A stretch of 64,000 nt of DNA, taken from NCBI GenBank assembly GCA_036426205.1, contig CM071579.1, positions 17,641,854 to 17,705,853 of the forward strand. The letters are read 5' to 3'. Each line of letters opens with the position of its first letter. The first letter of the stretch is position 1. The notes beneath the pieces were generated by a model. That model searched no databases. It worked only from the letters and a program-made list of their open reading frames with translations, and had not been told where the DNA came from. This document shows positions 1 to 11,600 of the stretch, piece by piece. The position numbers and the translations under genes were made by a program. Origin of the DNA: Ascaphus truei (lineage: Eukaryota > Chordata > Amphibia > Anura > Ascaphidae).

Positions 1-605
1 CATTACAGGCCATATTAGGCATATAGGTTATACATTATAGGCCATATAGGCATATAGGTTATACATTATAGGCCATATTAGGCATATAGGCTATTCATTA
101 CAGGCCATATTAGGCATATAGGTTATACATTATAGGCATAAAGTGCATATATCATTAGGCCATATTAGGCATATCGGTCTCCATTTAGGCCATATTAGCA
201 TATAGGCTTATACATTATAGGCCATATTAGGCATATAGGCTATTCATATAACAGGCCATATTAGGCATATAGGTTATACATTACGCCATATTAGGCATAT
301 AGGTTATACATTATAGGCCATATGATGGCATTAGGCTATATCATTAAGGCCATATTAGGCATATAGGTTACATTATAGGCCTATTAGGCATATAATAGGT
401 TACATATAGGCCATATTAGGCATATAGGTTATAACATTCAGGCCATATTAGGCATATAGGTTATACATATAGGCCATATTAGGCATATAGGTTATACATT
501 ATAGGCCATATTAGGCATATAGGTTATACATTATAGGCCATATTAGGCATATAGGTTATACATTATAGGCCATATTAGGCATATAGGCTATACATTATTA
601 TATGC
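1..605. repeat. Satellite, about 32-bp unit
   Basis: Roughly 18-19 head-to-tail copies of a 32-bp AT-rich unit containing GGCCATATTAGGCATATAGG followed by TTATACATTATA. Units differ by small indels and point changes; those in the last 150 bases are the most uniform. The array runs off the left edge, so its true length is unknown. It stops abruptly near 605. Confidence 0.93.
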
Positions 606-907
606 CATATTTACTAATCAGTGCTAATCCATAGGACACTCCCAGTACTAGAAAACCCCTTACTGGCCATTTAGGGGAATGGGCTTGTAGGTACCTTCCA
701 GCGCTGGAAGGTAGCAGAGCTTATTAAATATAGCCCCTATATCTTGCCATTAATGAATAAAACAGCTGAAAAGTGCAAAATTACAGGGATTGAAACATAA
801 AAATAAGAGCAATATAAATACAAGGCTTCCATGCCAAATTGCCCGGTGTACATTACACACACACACTGAAAAGGACATTTCCGAGAGAAGTGCTGTATAC
901 AGACTAG
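606..907. other. Unassigned stretch
   Basis: Transition from the satellite to unique-looking AT-rich DNA. It holds a short hairpin around 698-713 (CCAGCGCTGG) and no convincing coding frame. Confidence 0.5.
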
Positions 908-1072
908 AGACGGGGTGGCCAACTCCAGTCCTCAAGGGCCACCAGCTGATCAGGGTTTACGGATATCCCTGCTTCAGCACAGATGGCTCAATCAGTGGCT
1001 CAGTCGAGCCACCTGTGCTGAAGCTTAAAACGTGACCTGTTGGTGGCCCTTGAGGAGTGGAGTAGCACCCCT
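908..1072. mobile_element. Palindromic hAT-like MITE, copy 1
   Basis: The left arm begins GGGGTGGCCAACTCCAGTCC and the right arm ends in the inverse CTTGAGGAGTGGAG...CACCCC. The internal arms carry CTGCTTCAGCAC and its inverse GTGCTGAAGC. The centre is shortened compared with fuller copies such as 40274-40461. No protein is encoded. Confidence 0.8.
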
Positions 1073-1956
1073 CCCCCCCATCCCCCTGTGCCCAATGGAT
1101 CCCCAAGTTTGCCGGGAACTTCCAACAAAGAATATGTATTCGCGTATTCGCGTTTTGCTTGCTTTCAACAGGCCCCATAAGGGAACAATTGCACTAATAT
1201 ATTCAAACTAACAGCGCCGGGGACGTTTTCTCCGGGTGAATGTTTCGTTTTTATTTCGCGTGATCTTCCACGTGTGTTTAATGTATAGAATGATCATTTC
1301 GCTAAGGGACGGGCTTCACATAAAAGCACGTTCTACAGATATGGGTAGAATTTTTTTCCCCCCGATTCACATTCAAACCGCTTCTTTTTTTCTTAGCTCT
1401 CAGATGTTGATAAAGTAGATTTAAAAAAAAAAAAAAATACTCGGGAATCTTTTTTTTTTTTTTTTTGCAAATCCCTTTTTTTTTTTTTTTCCTTTTCTAA
1501 AAGAAATTCTGAATGGAAGTAAAAGGAGACAAAACTTGACCTCTGGTGATCTCCGCATTAATAGGTCTGTTCATAATTCAATCTGTTTGTGTGTAGAAGC
1601 ATCCATGTGGAAACCTGCAGGCCTGGGACGCATAAAGACTCTCCCTTCAAACATTATCTGACCCTATCCTCGCTATTCACAAAAGAGGGCTTACGTATCC
1701 ATACCTTGGAAAAAATACACACTTTCATTGTGCCAGAGACATTCTGCACATTTTACTGTGCTTTCTTTTTGTAAAAACACAGCGTGCAAGGGGCATTTGT
1801 GCAGGAATTGGGTGGGTCTGCGGTAAATGAGTAGATTACCGCAGAAAAGGACTTGGGGGGAAACACCCTACACTGACCATGTGAAAGAAAAGAGGGTGGC
1901 CGTATGGGGTGGATTATGTTTTATTTTAATGTGTGGGCGTCCCACACATATCCACA
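1073..1956. other. Intergenic DNA with A and T homopolymers
   Basis: No gene is seen. Runs of A and T at about 1421-1490 look like several retroposed poly-A tails or slippage tracts close together. Confidence 0.5.
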
Positions 1957-2252
1957 GCTACTCTGCAAAGTCTAAGGCAGGTGTGAGCAACTTCAGTCCT
2001 CAAGGGCTACCAACAGGTTGCTGTTTTCAGGATGTCCCTGCTTCAGCACAGGGGGTGCAGTCTTCGGCTACTCTGCAAAGTCTAAGGCAGGTGTGAGCAA
2101 CTTCAGTCCTCGAGGGCCACCAACAGGTGTGGTTTTCAGGATGTCCCTGCTTCAGCACAGGGGGTGCAGTCTTCGGCTGAGCCACCAGTGCTGAAGCAGG
2201 GATATCCTGAAAACCTGACCCGTGAAGACTGGAGTTGCCCACCTCTGGTCTA
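1957..2252. mobile_element. hAT-like MITE with a 110-bp tandem duplication
   Basis: The left arm is present twice. The block beginning CTACTCTGCAAAGTCTAAGG starts near 1958 and again near 2068, so the period is 110 bp. The duplicated unit includes about 20 bp of flanking DNA as well as the arm. The single right arm follows (GTGCTGAAGCAGGGATATCC, then CTGGAGTTGCCCACC). Confidence 0.82.
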
Positions 2253-3582
2253 AGGTGTGCAGCATGTGTGGGAGAAAGTTTATCAATGTGAAGCTAAACG
2301 CCCCATAATTATTTTCAGCGGAGACGTCAGACTGAACACACACAATAAATATATATGCAATTATGCATGCCCTACAGTGTAAGAACTTCACGGTGTTAAT
2401 CATGTTCCGTCTGTAATATGCATCTGAAAATGTGTTGCCGTCATTATGCGAGCACAGAGCAGCGCGGTGTCTAATTGACCCTAGATTTTATTCGAATCGT
2501 AGCAAGATGCTGCACTAGGTGACACTGATTTACAACGCAGAACATGACGCGATCAAAAGCTGCTTCAGCGCAAACAGGGGGGAAAAAAACAATACCTTCT
2601 TATATGTTATGTGAAAGCGCCAAATGTTATCAAGATCTGATTGCCAGCCTAGAAAACACCCTTACCCAGCTATTGAACAAGCCAAGATTAGCATTATCTT
2701 CATGGGTGGTCATTTGTTCACCCATCAGACCCCCCAAATCACATGGGCTGAAGACAATAAGAATGTCAAGGCTGATCGTACATAAATACAGATGATTGCA
2801 AAAAATGATAATAAGAGAATCATGTTCAAGATAACAGTTACGTGTTTATAGAAAAGGGCATTAAGTACATGTATTATTCATTAAGCGGTGACGTTCTCCT
2901 CATTTTAAGTTGGTAGCGTATTTAAGCTTCTGATGCTAATGGACCAAAATTGGCAAATTCCGCTTTTACCTAAAATAAAAGTGGTTCCTACACTTCTGGA
3001 ATCTACATGGAATAATATCCCACTTTTGTGTTATTATTTCATTTATACACCATGCTGTCAAATTCCCAGCGTGCGCTGCGTAAGAAGTAGACTTTGGTTT
3101 AACCCATTTGATCCTGGAATGGTTTGAAACATATCAGACCCTAAGGCACCACTGGGTTACCATGTCTCTTTTTTTTTACATAACAGCAGTTCTGACAAAC
3201 TACTTACAATTTAAATGTTTTATTTTTTTTCAAGAAAGAAAATGATAAAAACGCTTTCCATAAAAGTAACACAATTTACCAAAACATCTGTGAAGAAATC
3301 GTTATTCTGATATTTAAATAATATTATACGTTACTTTTTTCCCCTCTCTAGTCGAGTTTGATGAAACTGTTGGGTTTGTGATGGTTCAGAACGTGTATTC
3401 AGAGGTTTGCCTGGGAAGGTCCCAGTTAATATCGATTTTGTGACATGCAGAAAAATCCGTACTTGCATATTTGAGGAGTGTAATGAACTTTAAGATAGGT
3501 CTTTAAATGTCATTGAGCAATTTTTGTCATTTGGTTGAGTTGGTAATGATGCAAACGGAGACCTAATTGATCACTATCTTAC
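2253..3582. other. Unassigned AT-rich DNA (putative intron or intergenic)
   Basis: No gene, named repeat or RNA is recognised. If the candidate exon at 3583-3675 is real, this lies downstream of it on the minus strand. Confidence 0.4.
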
Positions 3583-3675
3583 TTCTTTATGTGTGGTATA
3601 CAGTTCCTCTTCTGTCATGGAAAGTATTTCCTTTTGAGTGATTTCAATTGTCAGACCGTTCATGAAATGTTCAAG
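3583..3675 (-). CDS. Candidate internal exon, unknown protein
   Basis: On the minus strand a pyrimidine-rich tract ending TTTCATTTTGCAG abuts the right edge, and a GTAAGA donor abuts the left edge. The 93 bases are open in only one frame, in phase 0 at both ends, giving 31 residues beginning LEHFMNGLTIEITQKEI and ending LYTTHKE. The peptide is polar and acidic, as expected of a helical segment. I do not recognise the family. The phase matches the candidate exon 48044-48210 further upstream on the same strand, so both could belong to one gene with a very long intron. Other possibilities are a pseudo-exon or a conserved non-coding element. Confidence 0.5.
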
Positions 3676-4060
3676 CTGCAAAATGAAACAAGAAAGAAAG
3701 AAGATTTGATTTGCACTGAGCTTGCTGTAACAATATTATATATAGAATTACTGATTGCTAACTGAATTACAAGGTGGTAATCACAATGGATGCTCATGAA
3801 CCAAGATATGAAGCTTATGATGTTGCCTGAAGCAGATGATGTGATTATCACATTTCTATTCACAGATACCTACATGATGTATGTTGAATCTACCTTCTAA
3901 TTCATCAATGGACCATCAGAAATAATGTAGCAATACATGGACGCAGAAGATGAGATGCTGTGACACCCAGTCTCTGCTACAGCAGCTCAGAAAATCCTCG
4001 ACTCCAATGCTGGACAATTCAATGAAACATGAAGTATTGGTGTTGATATTATTATCTTTT
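3676..4060. other. Unassigned, intron-like flank
   Basis: AT-rich sequence upstream, in minus-strand sense, of the candidate exon. No second exon or known repeat is recognised. Confidence 0.35.
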
Positions 4061-4475
4061 ATTTGCAGAGCACCAACATATTCCGCAGCGCAGTACCATG
4101 TGGGAGAGAAGACAATAACATCGTAAGATCCACCTTAAAACGCACCTGCTTAACGAAGCATATGAGTAGCTCTGTGGCTGATACTATACACCTCATACAT
4201 AAACCTTGGCCCCCTGCAGACGCAGTTACCAGAACACCCTCCTACTGTCTCTGTACGTTCTTCCTACCTACCAATTAGATTGTAAGCTCTTCGGAGAAGG
4301 GACACCTTTTCCTAAATGTTGCTTTTATGTCTGAAGCACATCTCCCCTTTATGCGTTATTTGTATTATTAATTATTTATTCGATTGTCACATATATTACT
4401 GCTGTGAAGCACCATGTACATTAATGGTGCTATATAAATAAAGACATACATACATACATACATACATACATGACA
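4060..4475 (+). mobile_element. L2-like LINE 3' fragment with (CATA)n tail
   Basis: One frame near 4132-4170 reads KTHLLNEAYE, which resembles the C-terminal end of L2/CR1-type LINE proteins. It is followed by the tail landmarks TAGATTGTAAGCTCTTCGG and GGTGCTATATAAATAAAG and a (CATA)n repeat. The 5' side joins a CAACATATTCCGCAGCGC segment, so this is a composite or truncated copy. No intact protein remains. Confidence 0.6.
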
Positions 4476-4504
4476 AAAGAGTACTTATATGTTAAGAAAA
4501 ACTG

Positions 4505-4660
4505 AGACAACGACACTGAGTGTGCAGCGGGGGAACCTGGTTCAGTTCCAGGTGTCGGCTCCTTGTGACCTTGAGCAAGTCACTTTATCTCCCTGTGCCT
4601 CAGGCATCAAAAACATAGATTGTAAGCTCCGCGAGGCAGGGACTCACTGTCAGCACTATA
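4505..4660 (+). mobile_element. MIR/CORE-like SINE copy
   Basis: Contains a tRNA-type B box (GGTTCAGTTCC) and a core reading GTGACCTTGAGCAAGTCACT then CCCTGTGCCTCAG, the pattern of MIR-related SINEs. It ends in an L2-like tail (ATAGATTGTAAGCTCC). A second copy lies at 13385-13525 and shares the unusual start CAACGACACTGAGTGTG, which suggests a lineage-specific subfamily. Confidence 0.72.
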
Positions 4661-4664
4661 CAAA

Positions 4665-4800
4665 GGGGGGGGGGGTACGACTATTATTAATAGAAAGAAG
4701 GTCCCTGCCCCAAGGTGCTTACAATCTAGAAGGAGGGGAGTGGAGACACAAGGAATATTGTGTGCGTTTTAGCAAATGGTTAGTTATTAACATGTACAAT
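4665..4800 (-). repeat. Inverted L2/SINE tail fragment
   Basis: A G-run is followed by GGTCCCTGCCCCAAGGTGCT and TACAATCTAG, the reverse complement of the TAGATTGTAAGC...GGGCAGGGACC tail found on SINE/L2 copies. With 4505-4660 it forms a tail-to-tail arrangement. Confidence 0.6.
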
Positions 4801-6254
4801 TAAAGTAAAAGACAGAAGTCAGGGGAGTGTTGGGTAAGGTCTCCTTGAAATGACAACATTCTGAAATCCCCATTCATGTCATTTCTGTGATTTTGGTAGA
4901 TTAACCTGGGCACTACAATATATTAGCCACGTGCATAATATGCAATACATTCATAGTATCCTAAATTGTAATCACTACAACATCCTGAAATCCACCTTCC
5001 GTTCTGCTTATTTAATCAACCAAATATTATAAATGAGGGTTTGTTAAACGTAAAACTGTTCAGCACATACAACATTGTGCACGTGAAAATACGAACGGTA
5101 CTGTACCACTGTAGTTGCTGCTGGATGGAGACACTTCCAAGCAGTTCCTATGGAAATAACCTAACCTATGCAGCTCACCACACACACAAAACCTTCAGTG
5201 CTTACAGGACCCCAAAACACGAAGAGTCCCTGCTAAAGGGGTAGTTGGAGATTATGGTACAGTATCCTAAATCAGTTCAGACCAAAATTACAAGGATACT
5301 GCTTGTTTCTATATTAGGGGGAGCAAAGATTGCCCGGCTCCAAAATAAAAAAGCAACGCTCTATAATGATATTAAGTTGGTCTATATACAGTACTTAGCT
5401 AATTGGATAACCTTGGATAACTTTTAAAAGCCCCAGTGTTGTTGTTACAATGTTTCCCTCCAATGTACATTATGTGTGGTGTTTTTCAGTGATCTTGGCA
5501 CCTGCCCAGATCCCTTCTCAGTGCAATGTTCAAATGCGAAAAGTCAGGCACAAAATGTTCTACCGAAATGGCCCAAACGTTACGAATAAAAATAGCTACT
5601 TTATAGTGGCAAAATAGCAGGCCCGTGGCTTAAAACACAGGGTTATTTTTTACACGTTTAATCGAATTGGAAAGTGAAGGTAATGGAGAATGCGATACCC
5701 GCTGACTTTAACGCGAATAGAATTTGCTTCAAGCGTTCGTATCGAAACAAACTTATTCAACGAACCAAAATAAGCGATATTCGCCAAGTTCGTCTACGCA
5801 CAGGATAAGTTGACACATCTCTCGTGTTTTGTAGCCCTCTATCCAACGTGTACTAATTGTGAGGGCTGCATCAGATTAGGAGTAGACAGTAAAATCCCCA
5901 CTTGTCGTTGTGGTGAGACTAAATAACACTTTTTCGGGTGTCTCTTCCAAGTAAATTTAAATGGCTGGAAGTTGATAGTCATAAGAATGGTGATGGCTAG
6001 GAAGAAACTTCCAAGGCATGTGATGAACGTTTGAACACATAGCATGTCTACTGTCCCAACTGAATATGACATGACTTTTAGACTGAAATTACTATTTCTA
6101 ATGAACAATTCCTATCCTGATGCAATAACAGCTACTATAGTCTACAAGGGGACTGAGTCTTTCTTGGACCAATACCTGTATTGAAACTGTATACTGAATA
6201 AAATACCCAACACGTACCAATCTCGGATCATTTGTAATAGTTTACTATTTCCTA
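4801..6254. other. Unassigned DNA
   Basis: No gene or familiar repeat. The 5570-5810 stretch has many CpG/TTCG words (for example TTAACGCGAATAG), unlike its surroundings, and may be an old element. Confidence 0.35.
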
Positions 6255-6425
6255 ACTCGGAGGTTCTCAACACCAGTCCTCAAGACACCCCAACTGGTCA
6301 GGTTTTCAGGGTATCCCTCCTTCAGCATAGGTTACTCAATCAGTGGCCAGTCTTCAACTTATTGAGCCACCTGTGCTGAAGCAGAGATATCCTTAATACT
6401 TGACTACCCTAAATGATGACTGTAG
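6255..6425. mobile_element. hAT-like MITE, degraded copy
   Basis: The left arm CACCAGTCCTCAAGACACCC and right arm GTGCTGAAGCAGAGATATCC can be followed. The terminal inverted bases have decayed. Confidence 0.7.
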
Positions 6426-7676
6426 TGATTCCAATTTCCCCCCAACATTGGGCTTGAGGGTCTTCATACAAGATCTCTCAGACATTTAATAAATGTCTCT
6501 ATGGCTGGCATTTATGGGGAGAACACTGTCACATGGACATTTAAAACCCTCATCTCTAATTTTGTAAACTAGACGATAATCATTAATTACTCTGACACTA
6601 CGGAGTTTATTTTATTTTTTTTAAATCTTTTGACAATTTTAACTTTTATTTTATTTTATTTTTTTTATTTTTTATAACTTAAATTTTATTGAATCAAGAC
6701 AGCATAAAATACATTACAGAATACTTTTGTCTTGTATGCAAACAATATTTTAACAATTATATAAGTAATTTATTTTTTTAACATTTCATGGATTTTTTTT
6801 GTCCATTGAGAAACTCAATAAATTACTGCCGACATTATATATATCCCCACGTGAAAGGGTTCACCAATTAGTACGTACTTATTGGTTAATATTCCAAACA
6901 ATGTTTTACATGCATATCAATATACATACACAGTATGACAATAAACCTTCATATGCATTGACACGATTCTCCAACGGTATGTTAATAGACAAAAGAGTGG
7001 CACAAATTAGTTATTTATATATACAAAACTTACTATAAAGACCAGCTGCAGGTAGTTTTCAAAAGTGCATTTTAATAGGGTTTTCTATTCACCAAGGGAA
7101 CAAATGAGGGAAAGTAGTTTGCACTACAGAGTTTGGTGCAAGAGCGATCTCCCTTTTTCCAACAACGAAATCAATCATTTGTCCAGACTGTGGGAGTCAG
7201 AGTTAGTTAGTGAAAAGGGCCTCCACGTATAAACAAGTCAATAACTCATTGTGTGTTATTGTTGAGCTGAAGAAGCCCTTGCATCTCTCAGAATGAATCT
7301 TACTTTGTCCCACAACTGGGGGAAAGTGAAGGCTTTGTCATTTGCCATCGCGGCCAATGTATGGGAAAACAGACGTGGCTGCAAGAAAAATCCCAAGGAC
7401 ATGATACTGCAGGACAGATTCAACCATATCTTGGTGAGGGGGGGGGTGAAGGGGGGGTGAGGGGTAGGGGGGTGAGGGGTGGGTGGGGGCGGTGATTCAC
7501 AGCAGCAACAGATTAGTAAATGACATAATGTAAACATTTTGAAAGTTGGGAAAATGTGAACTACAGTAAAAAGGTGCACTATCAGAACAGAACATGCTCG
7601 TATTTCAAACAAAAAAGTACATCATCAAATCAATAACATGAATGTCTATCATGAAGTTGAAGCCATATGCCTTATA
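6426..7676. other. Unassigned AT-rich DNA
   Basis: T-rich stretch at 6600-6670 and a G-rich simple repeat (GGGGTGA-type) at 7436-7492. No coding or RNA gene is supported. Confidence 0.4.
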
Positions 7677-7921
7677 TAAGGGGGGCTCAACGCCATTCCT
7701 CAAGGCCCTCCCCCCCCCCCCCCCCCCGCCCCAACAGGTCAGGTTTTAATGACATATCTGCTTCAGCACTGGTGGCTCAATCAGTGGCTCAGTTGAAGAC
7801 TGAGCCACTGATTCAGCCACCGGTGCTGGAGCAGGGACTGATTGAGCCACCTTTGCTGAAGCAGGGATATCCTGAAACCCTGGCCTGTTTGGGGCGTCTT
7901 GAGGACTGGCGTTGAGAACCC
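7677..7921. mobile_element. hAT-like MITE, G/C-run subfamily
   Basis: A poly-C run near 7708-7727 sits where the main family has GGCCACC. The right half carries two copies of the GCTGAAGCAGGGA/GCTGGAGCAGGGA segment. The ends read GGGGGGCTCAACGCC and GGCGTTGAGAACCC. Confidence 0.75.
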
Positions 7922-8639
7922 GCTGCATTGACGGTGGGGAATTTCAGAATGATGTTTCCTTTCTCTCCATTACAGACATTTTAGCGTCAGTGGTCTGATC
8001 GCTGAGGGTTTGTATAAATCGCTTTCGTGCATGTGAGATAACCTTGGAGATCAGGGCTTCAAACCTGCTTTAAATGTTGAATATTATAACACACACGCGA
8101 GTAAGAGAACAAAGTAAGGCTGCCTGATTAAAAGGTGGGAATAGCTTATATAAGTGATATTAACATGTCTGTAACAGCGAATGCACCTTCACTAGTGTGT
8201 GAAACGCACCAAACACTTCATCTGCAAGCACTCAGGCATGCAGCATCCTACATCTTCTTTTTAAATGCTTGCTCGTTAGGAAACTTTCCAGTGAGATTTA
8301 GGGCTTCCAGTGAAATAATGCCCCCGACATTCACGACATTGCAGCTTTCCCCACATATTCAGCGATCGCAGAATTCTGGAGAACGAGTCGGAGCGGCTTT
8401 GAGTTTTATTAAATGTGTTAAAGTAGAGAATTGCAACCAATTCCTTGCATGCCTGCATGACTCTATTTATAGATAACTGTAATTATCCATTCTTATGATC
8501 TTATTTATGTACAGCAAAAAGGACAACAACGCCGACACCTTTCCCGCTTCCCGCAGGAACCCCAGAATGTTTGTACACAGTTGAAACGATGGATTCTATT
8601 ACAACGCATTACGGCAGAAACCGAAGAGAGACATTTTTT
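7922..8639. other. Unassigned DNA
   Basis: Unique-looking sequence. A 113-residue open frame at 8135-8476 has no recognisable domain and is overlapped by an open frame on the other strand, so I do not call it a gene. Confidence 0.35.
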
Positions 8640-9170
8640 CTCTCTCTCTCTCTCTCTTTCTCAGCTATTAGCTCTTTTTATTTTGCTGCTGCTGCCGAGG
8701 CTGACCCAGCCTGCGAAGCTACAAGTTGGCAGCTGTGATTGCAGTGCAGATTTCACACAGTGTAATTACTGCAGTGACACTAAGACTGAGAGGTACAAAG
8801 AAGGAAAAAGAGAGAGAGGGCCTACAGGTTATTAGCACTAAACACTGGGAGAAATCAAACGGGAGAGTCAATGCGTAATTTCGAGGCCTATCAAGCCTCA
8901 TCAGAAACAGCAGGGAGGAAAGTGCTTCACTTCATCATCTCACTCTCTGACTTTTGTTGAAAATTACAGTAATTAAAATAGAGCTAAGTACTTCTCAGGC
9001 AAGGGGTCTTTTCTTTACCCATCACCTTTTAGTTGGCTGCTGATTTTGTGTGACCTTTTCCTTGGCTCTGTCTATCGCAGTCAACACAGATCTTTGTTGA
9101 ATGGCTCTCTGAAACCTAATTACTATCCGCTGGGTGATTCAGTATTGATCAGGAAAGGTGGCACAGGAAA
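8640..9170. promoter_or_regulatory. Candidate conserved non-coding element
   Basis: Repeat-free, of even base composition, with clustered AT-core words of the homeodomain type (TGTAATTACTGCAG, ACAGTAATTAAAA). It starts with a (TC)n tract ending TTTCTCAG, which could also serve as a splice acceptor. A plus-strand frame over 8660-8835 would encode a hydrophobic leader followed by several cysteines, but no good donor or second exon is seen. Conservation was not tested. Confidence 0.25.
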
Positions 9171-9583
9171 ATACGAGTACCAACACTGTGGCCCCAGCAA
9201 TCGAAAAGTAATTCCAGACCCATAGAAACGTACCGTCCATCCCACTTATTACAAGCAGCTGTGATGTTGCCAAATCGATATTCACCACTGAATTGCATCT
9301 TTGACTAAAATGGCGTTGTTCTGGTTTATTTTTGGGAGGGGGGGGGGGGCGGGAGATGGTGACAATCAGTGGCCTCTGACTTCAAAAGATGGTGTGATAA
9401 TGCTATACGCCATTAAACTAATCTTGTGTTCTGTACGCAGAATAGCAAAATGTTTCAAAGCATTGCTTATAGCTTTCTAAGTCAGTGCTTCAAAATCAGA
9501 AAACATGACAATTGTTTTTAATATTTATCATGAATGTGTGTGAATATCTATATATATCATATGTCTTACATTTGTATATATAT
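9171..9583. other. Unassigned DNA
   Basis: Contains a G-run at 9338-9350. Nothing else is recognised. Confidence 0.35.
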
Positions 9584-9585
9584 AG

Positions 9586-9637
<52 letters not shown>

Positions 9638-9640
9638 GAT
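9584..9640. repeat. (GATA)n microsatellite
   Basis: About 13 perfect GATA units, next to an inverted tail piece of the J-family element that follows. Confidence 0.95.
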
Positions 9641-9850
9641 GTAGATGTATCGGACGTGTTAGCCGATCGTATTCAGTATGACTGTTTTATAAGCTAAAAA
9701 AACTTTTTCTTTTGGCTTATTCATGGTTACATGGCTGGAAGAAGAGATCAGTGTGTGTATCTCAAAAGATCGCACAAATAAAAGGCAATTTCGTTAGCAC
9801 AGGAACGGGGTATCGTCTAGTGTTTTCGAATTTTAATATATATAATTCTT
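9641..9850 (+). mobile_element. J-family element, rearranged copy
   Basis: The first 50 bases contain GTGTTAGCCGATCG, the inverted tail of the J family. The head follows near 9731 (GGCTGGAAGAAGAGATCAG, then TATCTC and AAAAGATCGC) and then the body word AATAAAAGGCAATTTCGTTA. The head hairpin is GAGAT...ATCTC. Compare 26425-26600 and 42185-42345. Confidence 0.65.
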
Positions 9851-10249
9851 ATGCACACAGACCGTTAATCAGAAATAAGGTGGAAGCGGACGAAGGGGAT
9901 CACGCCCACAAAACGTTATGCAGCTGTCCAAGAGTCTGCTAAAAATAAGTTAGGAATTCTTAAAATTGATTCCTGATTAACAAAGTTGTGTGCGGAGGAG
10001 AAATATTATATAGCAACAGCGTTTAGGCAAGGAAGGGTTCCCAGCCCAGTTTCTCTATACACGCCACCAGAAAACAAAGACAATCTAAAACTGGCGAGTG
10101 CCATATTACAACTATGATAATTGTAATATATATAATGTATATTACTGTATAGAAAAATAGAAATATTACACACATATAAATCATATTGTGTGTGGTGTGG
10201 TGTTGGGTATAAAGCAAATTAAGCAAGATCACAATCACATGATCGTATT

Positions 10250-10345
10250 AGACAGGTCGGCAACACTACCTTGCACCATATCACCCAGCATACAGTGCTT
10301 CCACTGCAGCCAGGGATTCTGGGAAGGAAAATGACATACAACCCG
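10250..10345 (-). mobile_element. F-family fragment
   Basis: Matches the segment of the F family that contains CCCAGCATACAGTGCTTCCA, CTGCAGCCAGGGATTCTGGG and AATGACAT. It is in the opposite orientation to the copy at 35574. Confidence 0.65.
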
Positions 10346-10735
10346 TTGTATAAATATAAATATATATATATAGATATATATATATATAATAGATATATAG
10401 TATCGAACCTTCACCAAATCAATACGCAGGAAGTAGACACAGCGCTAACAGGAGATGAAACAAAAACATGGTATTTACATCCATAGGTTCAAACGTTTCA
10501 TAGTCTCTCAGGGCCCCTTCAATCATGAGAACATCATTCAGAGAAGGCTCGAAACATTCAGAATACCCTATTTTTGACGTGTGGCAAAACGTTGTCCAAT
10601 TGTGGCTAAATTGTTTTGTATATAGTGAGGTGCTTGTTCTCAGTCCCCTTTTTTTGTGGTGTGTGTTTTTATATATTATATCTATAGTATAAGTTATATG
10701 ATAATTATATATATATATTATATATATATCGTTAC
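10340..10735. repeat. TA-rich simple repeats around unassigned DNA
   Basis: TA-rich tracts at about 10352-10400 and 10665-10733 flank a unique-looking stretch. That stretch has a weak, decayed head-like motif on the minus strand near 10490-10525 (CCCTGAGAGACTATGAAACG). Confidence 0.6.
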
Positions 10736-10850
10736 ATAGTTACATAGTAGATGAGGTTGAAAAAAGACGTAGGGCCATCAAGTTCAACCTATGCTAAATT
10801 TAGACAACAGATACTTTATCCTATATCTATTCTTACTTATTGATCCAGAT
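10728..10850 (+). repeat. Dispersed repeat of unknown class
   Basis: Contains TTACATAGTAGATGAGGTTG and CCATCAAGTTCAACCTATGC, words I associate with an interspersed repeat common in amphibian and fish genomes. The class is uncertain. Confidence 0.45.
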
Positions 10851-10854
10851 ATAT

Positions 10855-11600
10855 ATATATCTATATAAAACAAAATAAAGGACAGCGCTAATGAGATGCA
10901 GTTATAACTGAGTATAATAACTCAGGAATAAGTGTTAACGTCTACTGATGAAAAATTAAATGACAACCTGGGTCAGGCTAGAGACCAATCAGACGGACTA
11001 GATTGCTAGAAGAAATAAAGAACATGATATTTCTAAACATGAACGCCCATACAATAATAATAAAAACCCACCGCCCTTAGGATTTGCCGGCTGCCTTCTC
11101 CGCGGCATAAACTACTCCTAATGTAAATCTGGGGAAAGGAAAAAAGTGAGAGAAGGCGCACCCTCCTAGCGTGATATTCATAAACAATTTAATAAAAAAA
11201 GATTCAAATCCGCAATAGTTGCACTCACAAACATGGAAATGTAAAAAGCATGTATGAGTTTAATACTCAATCTCCGTCTCAGCTTTTCGGGTCCACGCAG
11301 TCTCCCCTCGTCCATCAGCCGTGGTGTTGAACGCTTTCTGCAAACCGGAAACGAAGTTGTCTCCCTCCGAAAATTCATCCTCCGGCAATCAGTGGCACTA
11401 ACGTGGGATTCCCACTTCACTGGAGTATTTGGTAGAAGTCCGGTTCGTAGTGTGGAAACACTTCAGCATATGACGGAGATCAGTTCAACCCAATGCGTTT
11501 CGCTGCGTTTATGCAACTTCTTCAGAGGATAAGGTTGCTTCGTATCATCCAATATTTATATAAAAAGAGTCCAGCTGATATTGATTAGATGGTAATTAGT
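10855..11600 (-). mobile_element. B/E-type non-autonomous element
   Basis: Read on the minus strand: a TATA-like box (TATATAAATA, about 11553-11564), the hammerhead-like head (11488-11529), a moderately GC-rich leader, then the landmark TTATTAAATTG...GGGTGCGCC near 11150, then a distal part ending near 10855 in a GCGCTGTCCTTTATTTTG stretch next to a TA-rich tract. The element at 31852-32700 has the same order of parts. No protein is encoded. I infer a short retroelement mobilised in trans. Confidence 0.6.
11488..11529 (-). ncRNA. Hammerhead-like RNA motif, copy B
   Basis: Minus strand: CTGAAGA (11519-11525), one unpaired A, stem II GTTGC/GCAGC (5 bp with one G-U), GAAA (11498-11501), stem III ACGCAT (a decayed ACGCGT), then U-U at the predicted cleavage site and GGG pairing weakly with CCT upstream. 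The C-A mismatch in stem III is what CpG decay would give, so this copy is probably inactive. Confidence 0.5.

Noticed and set aside
1..605. CRISPR-like array
   Set aside because: The repeat units are contiguous with no unique spacers, and the setting is a vertebrate genome.
8581..8835. Possible secreted Cys-rich small protein
   Set aside because: The leader is partly a (TC)n translation. There is no donor or neighbouring exon, so it is kept only as a candidate regulatory stretch.
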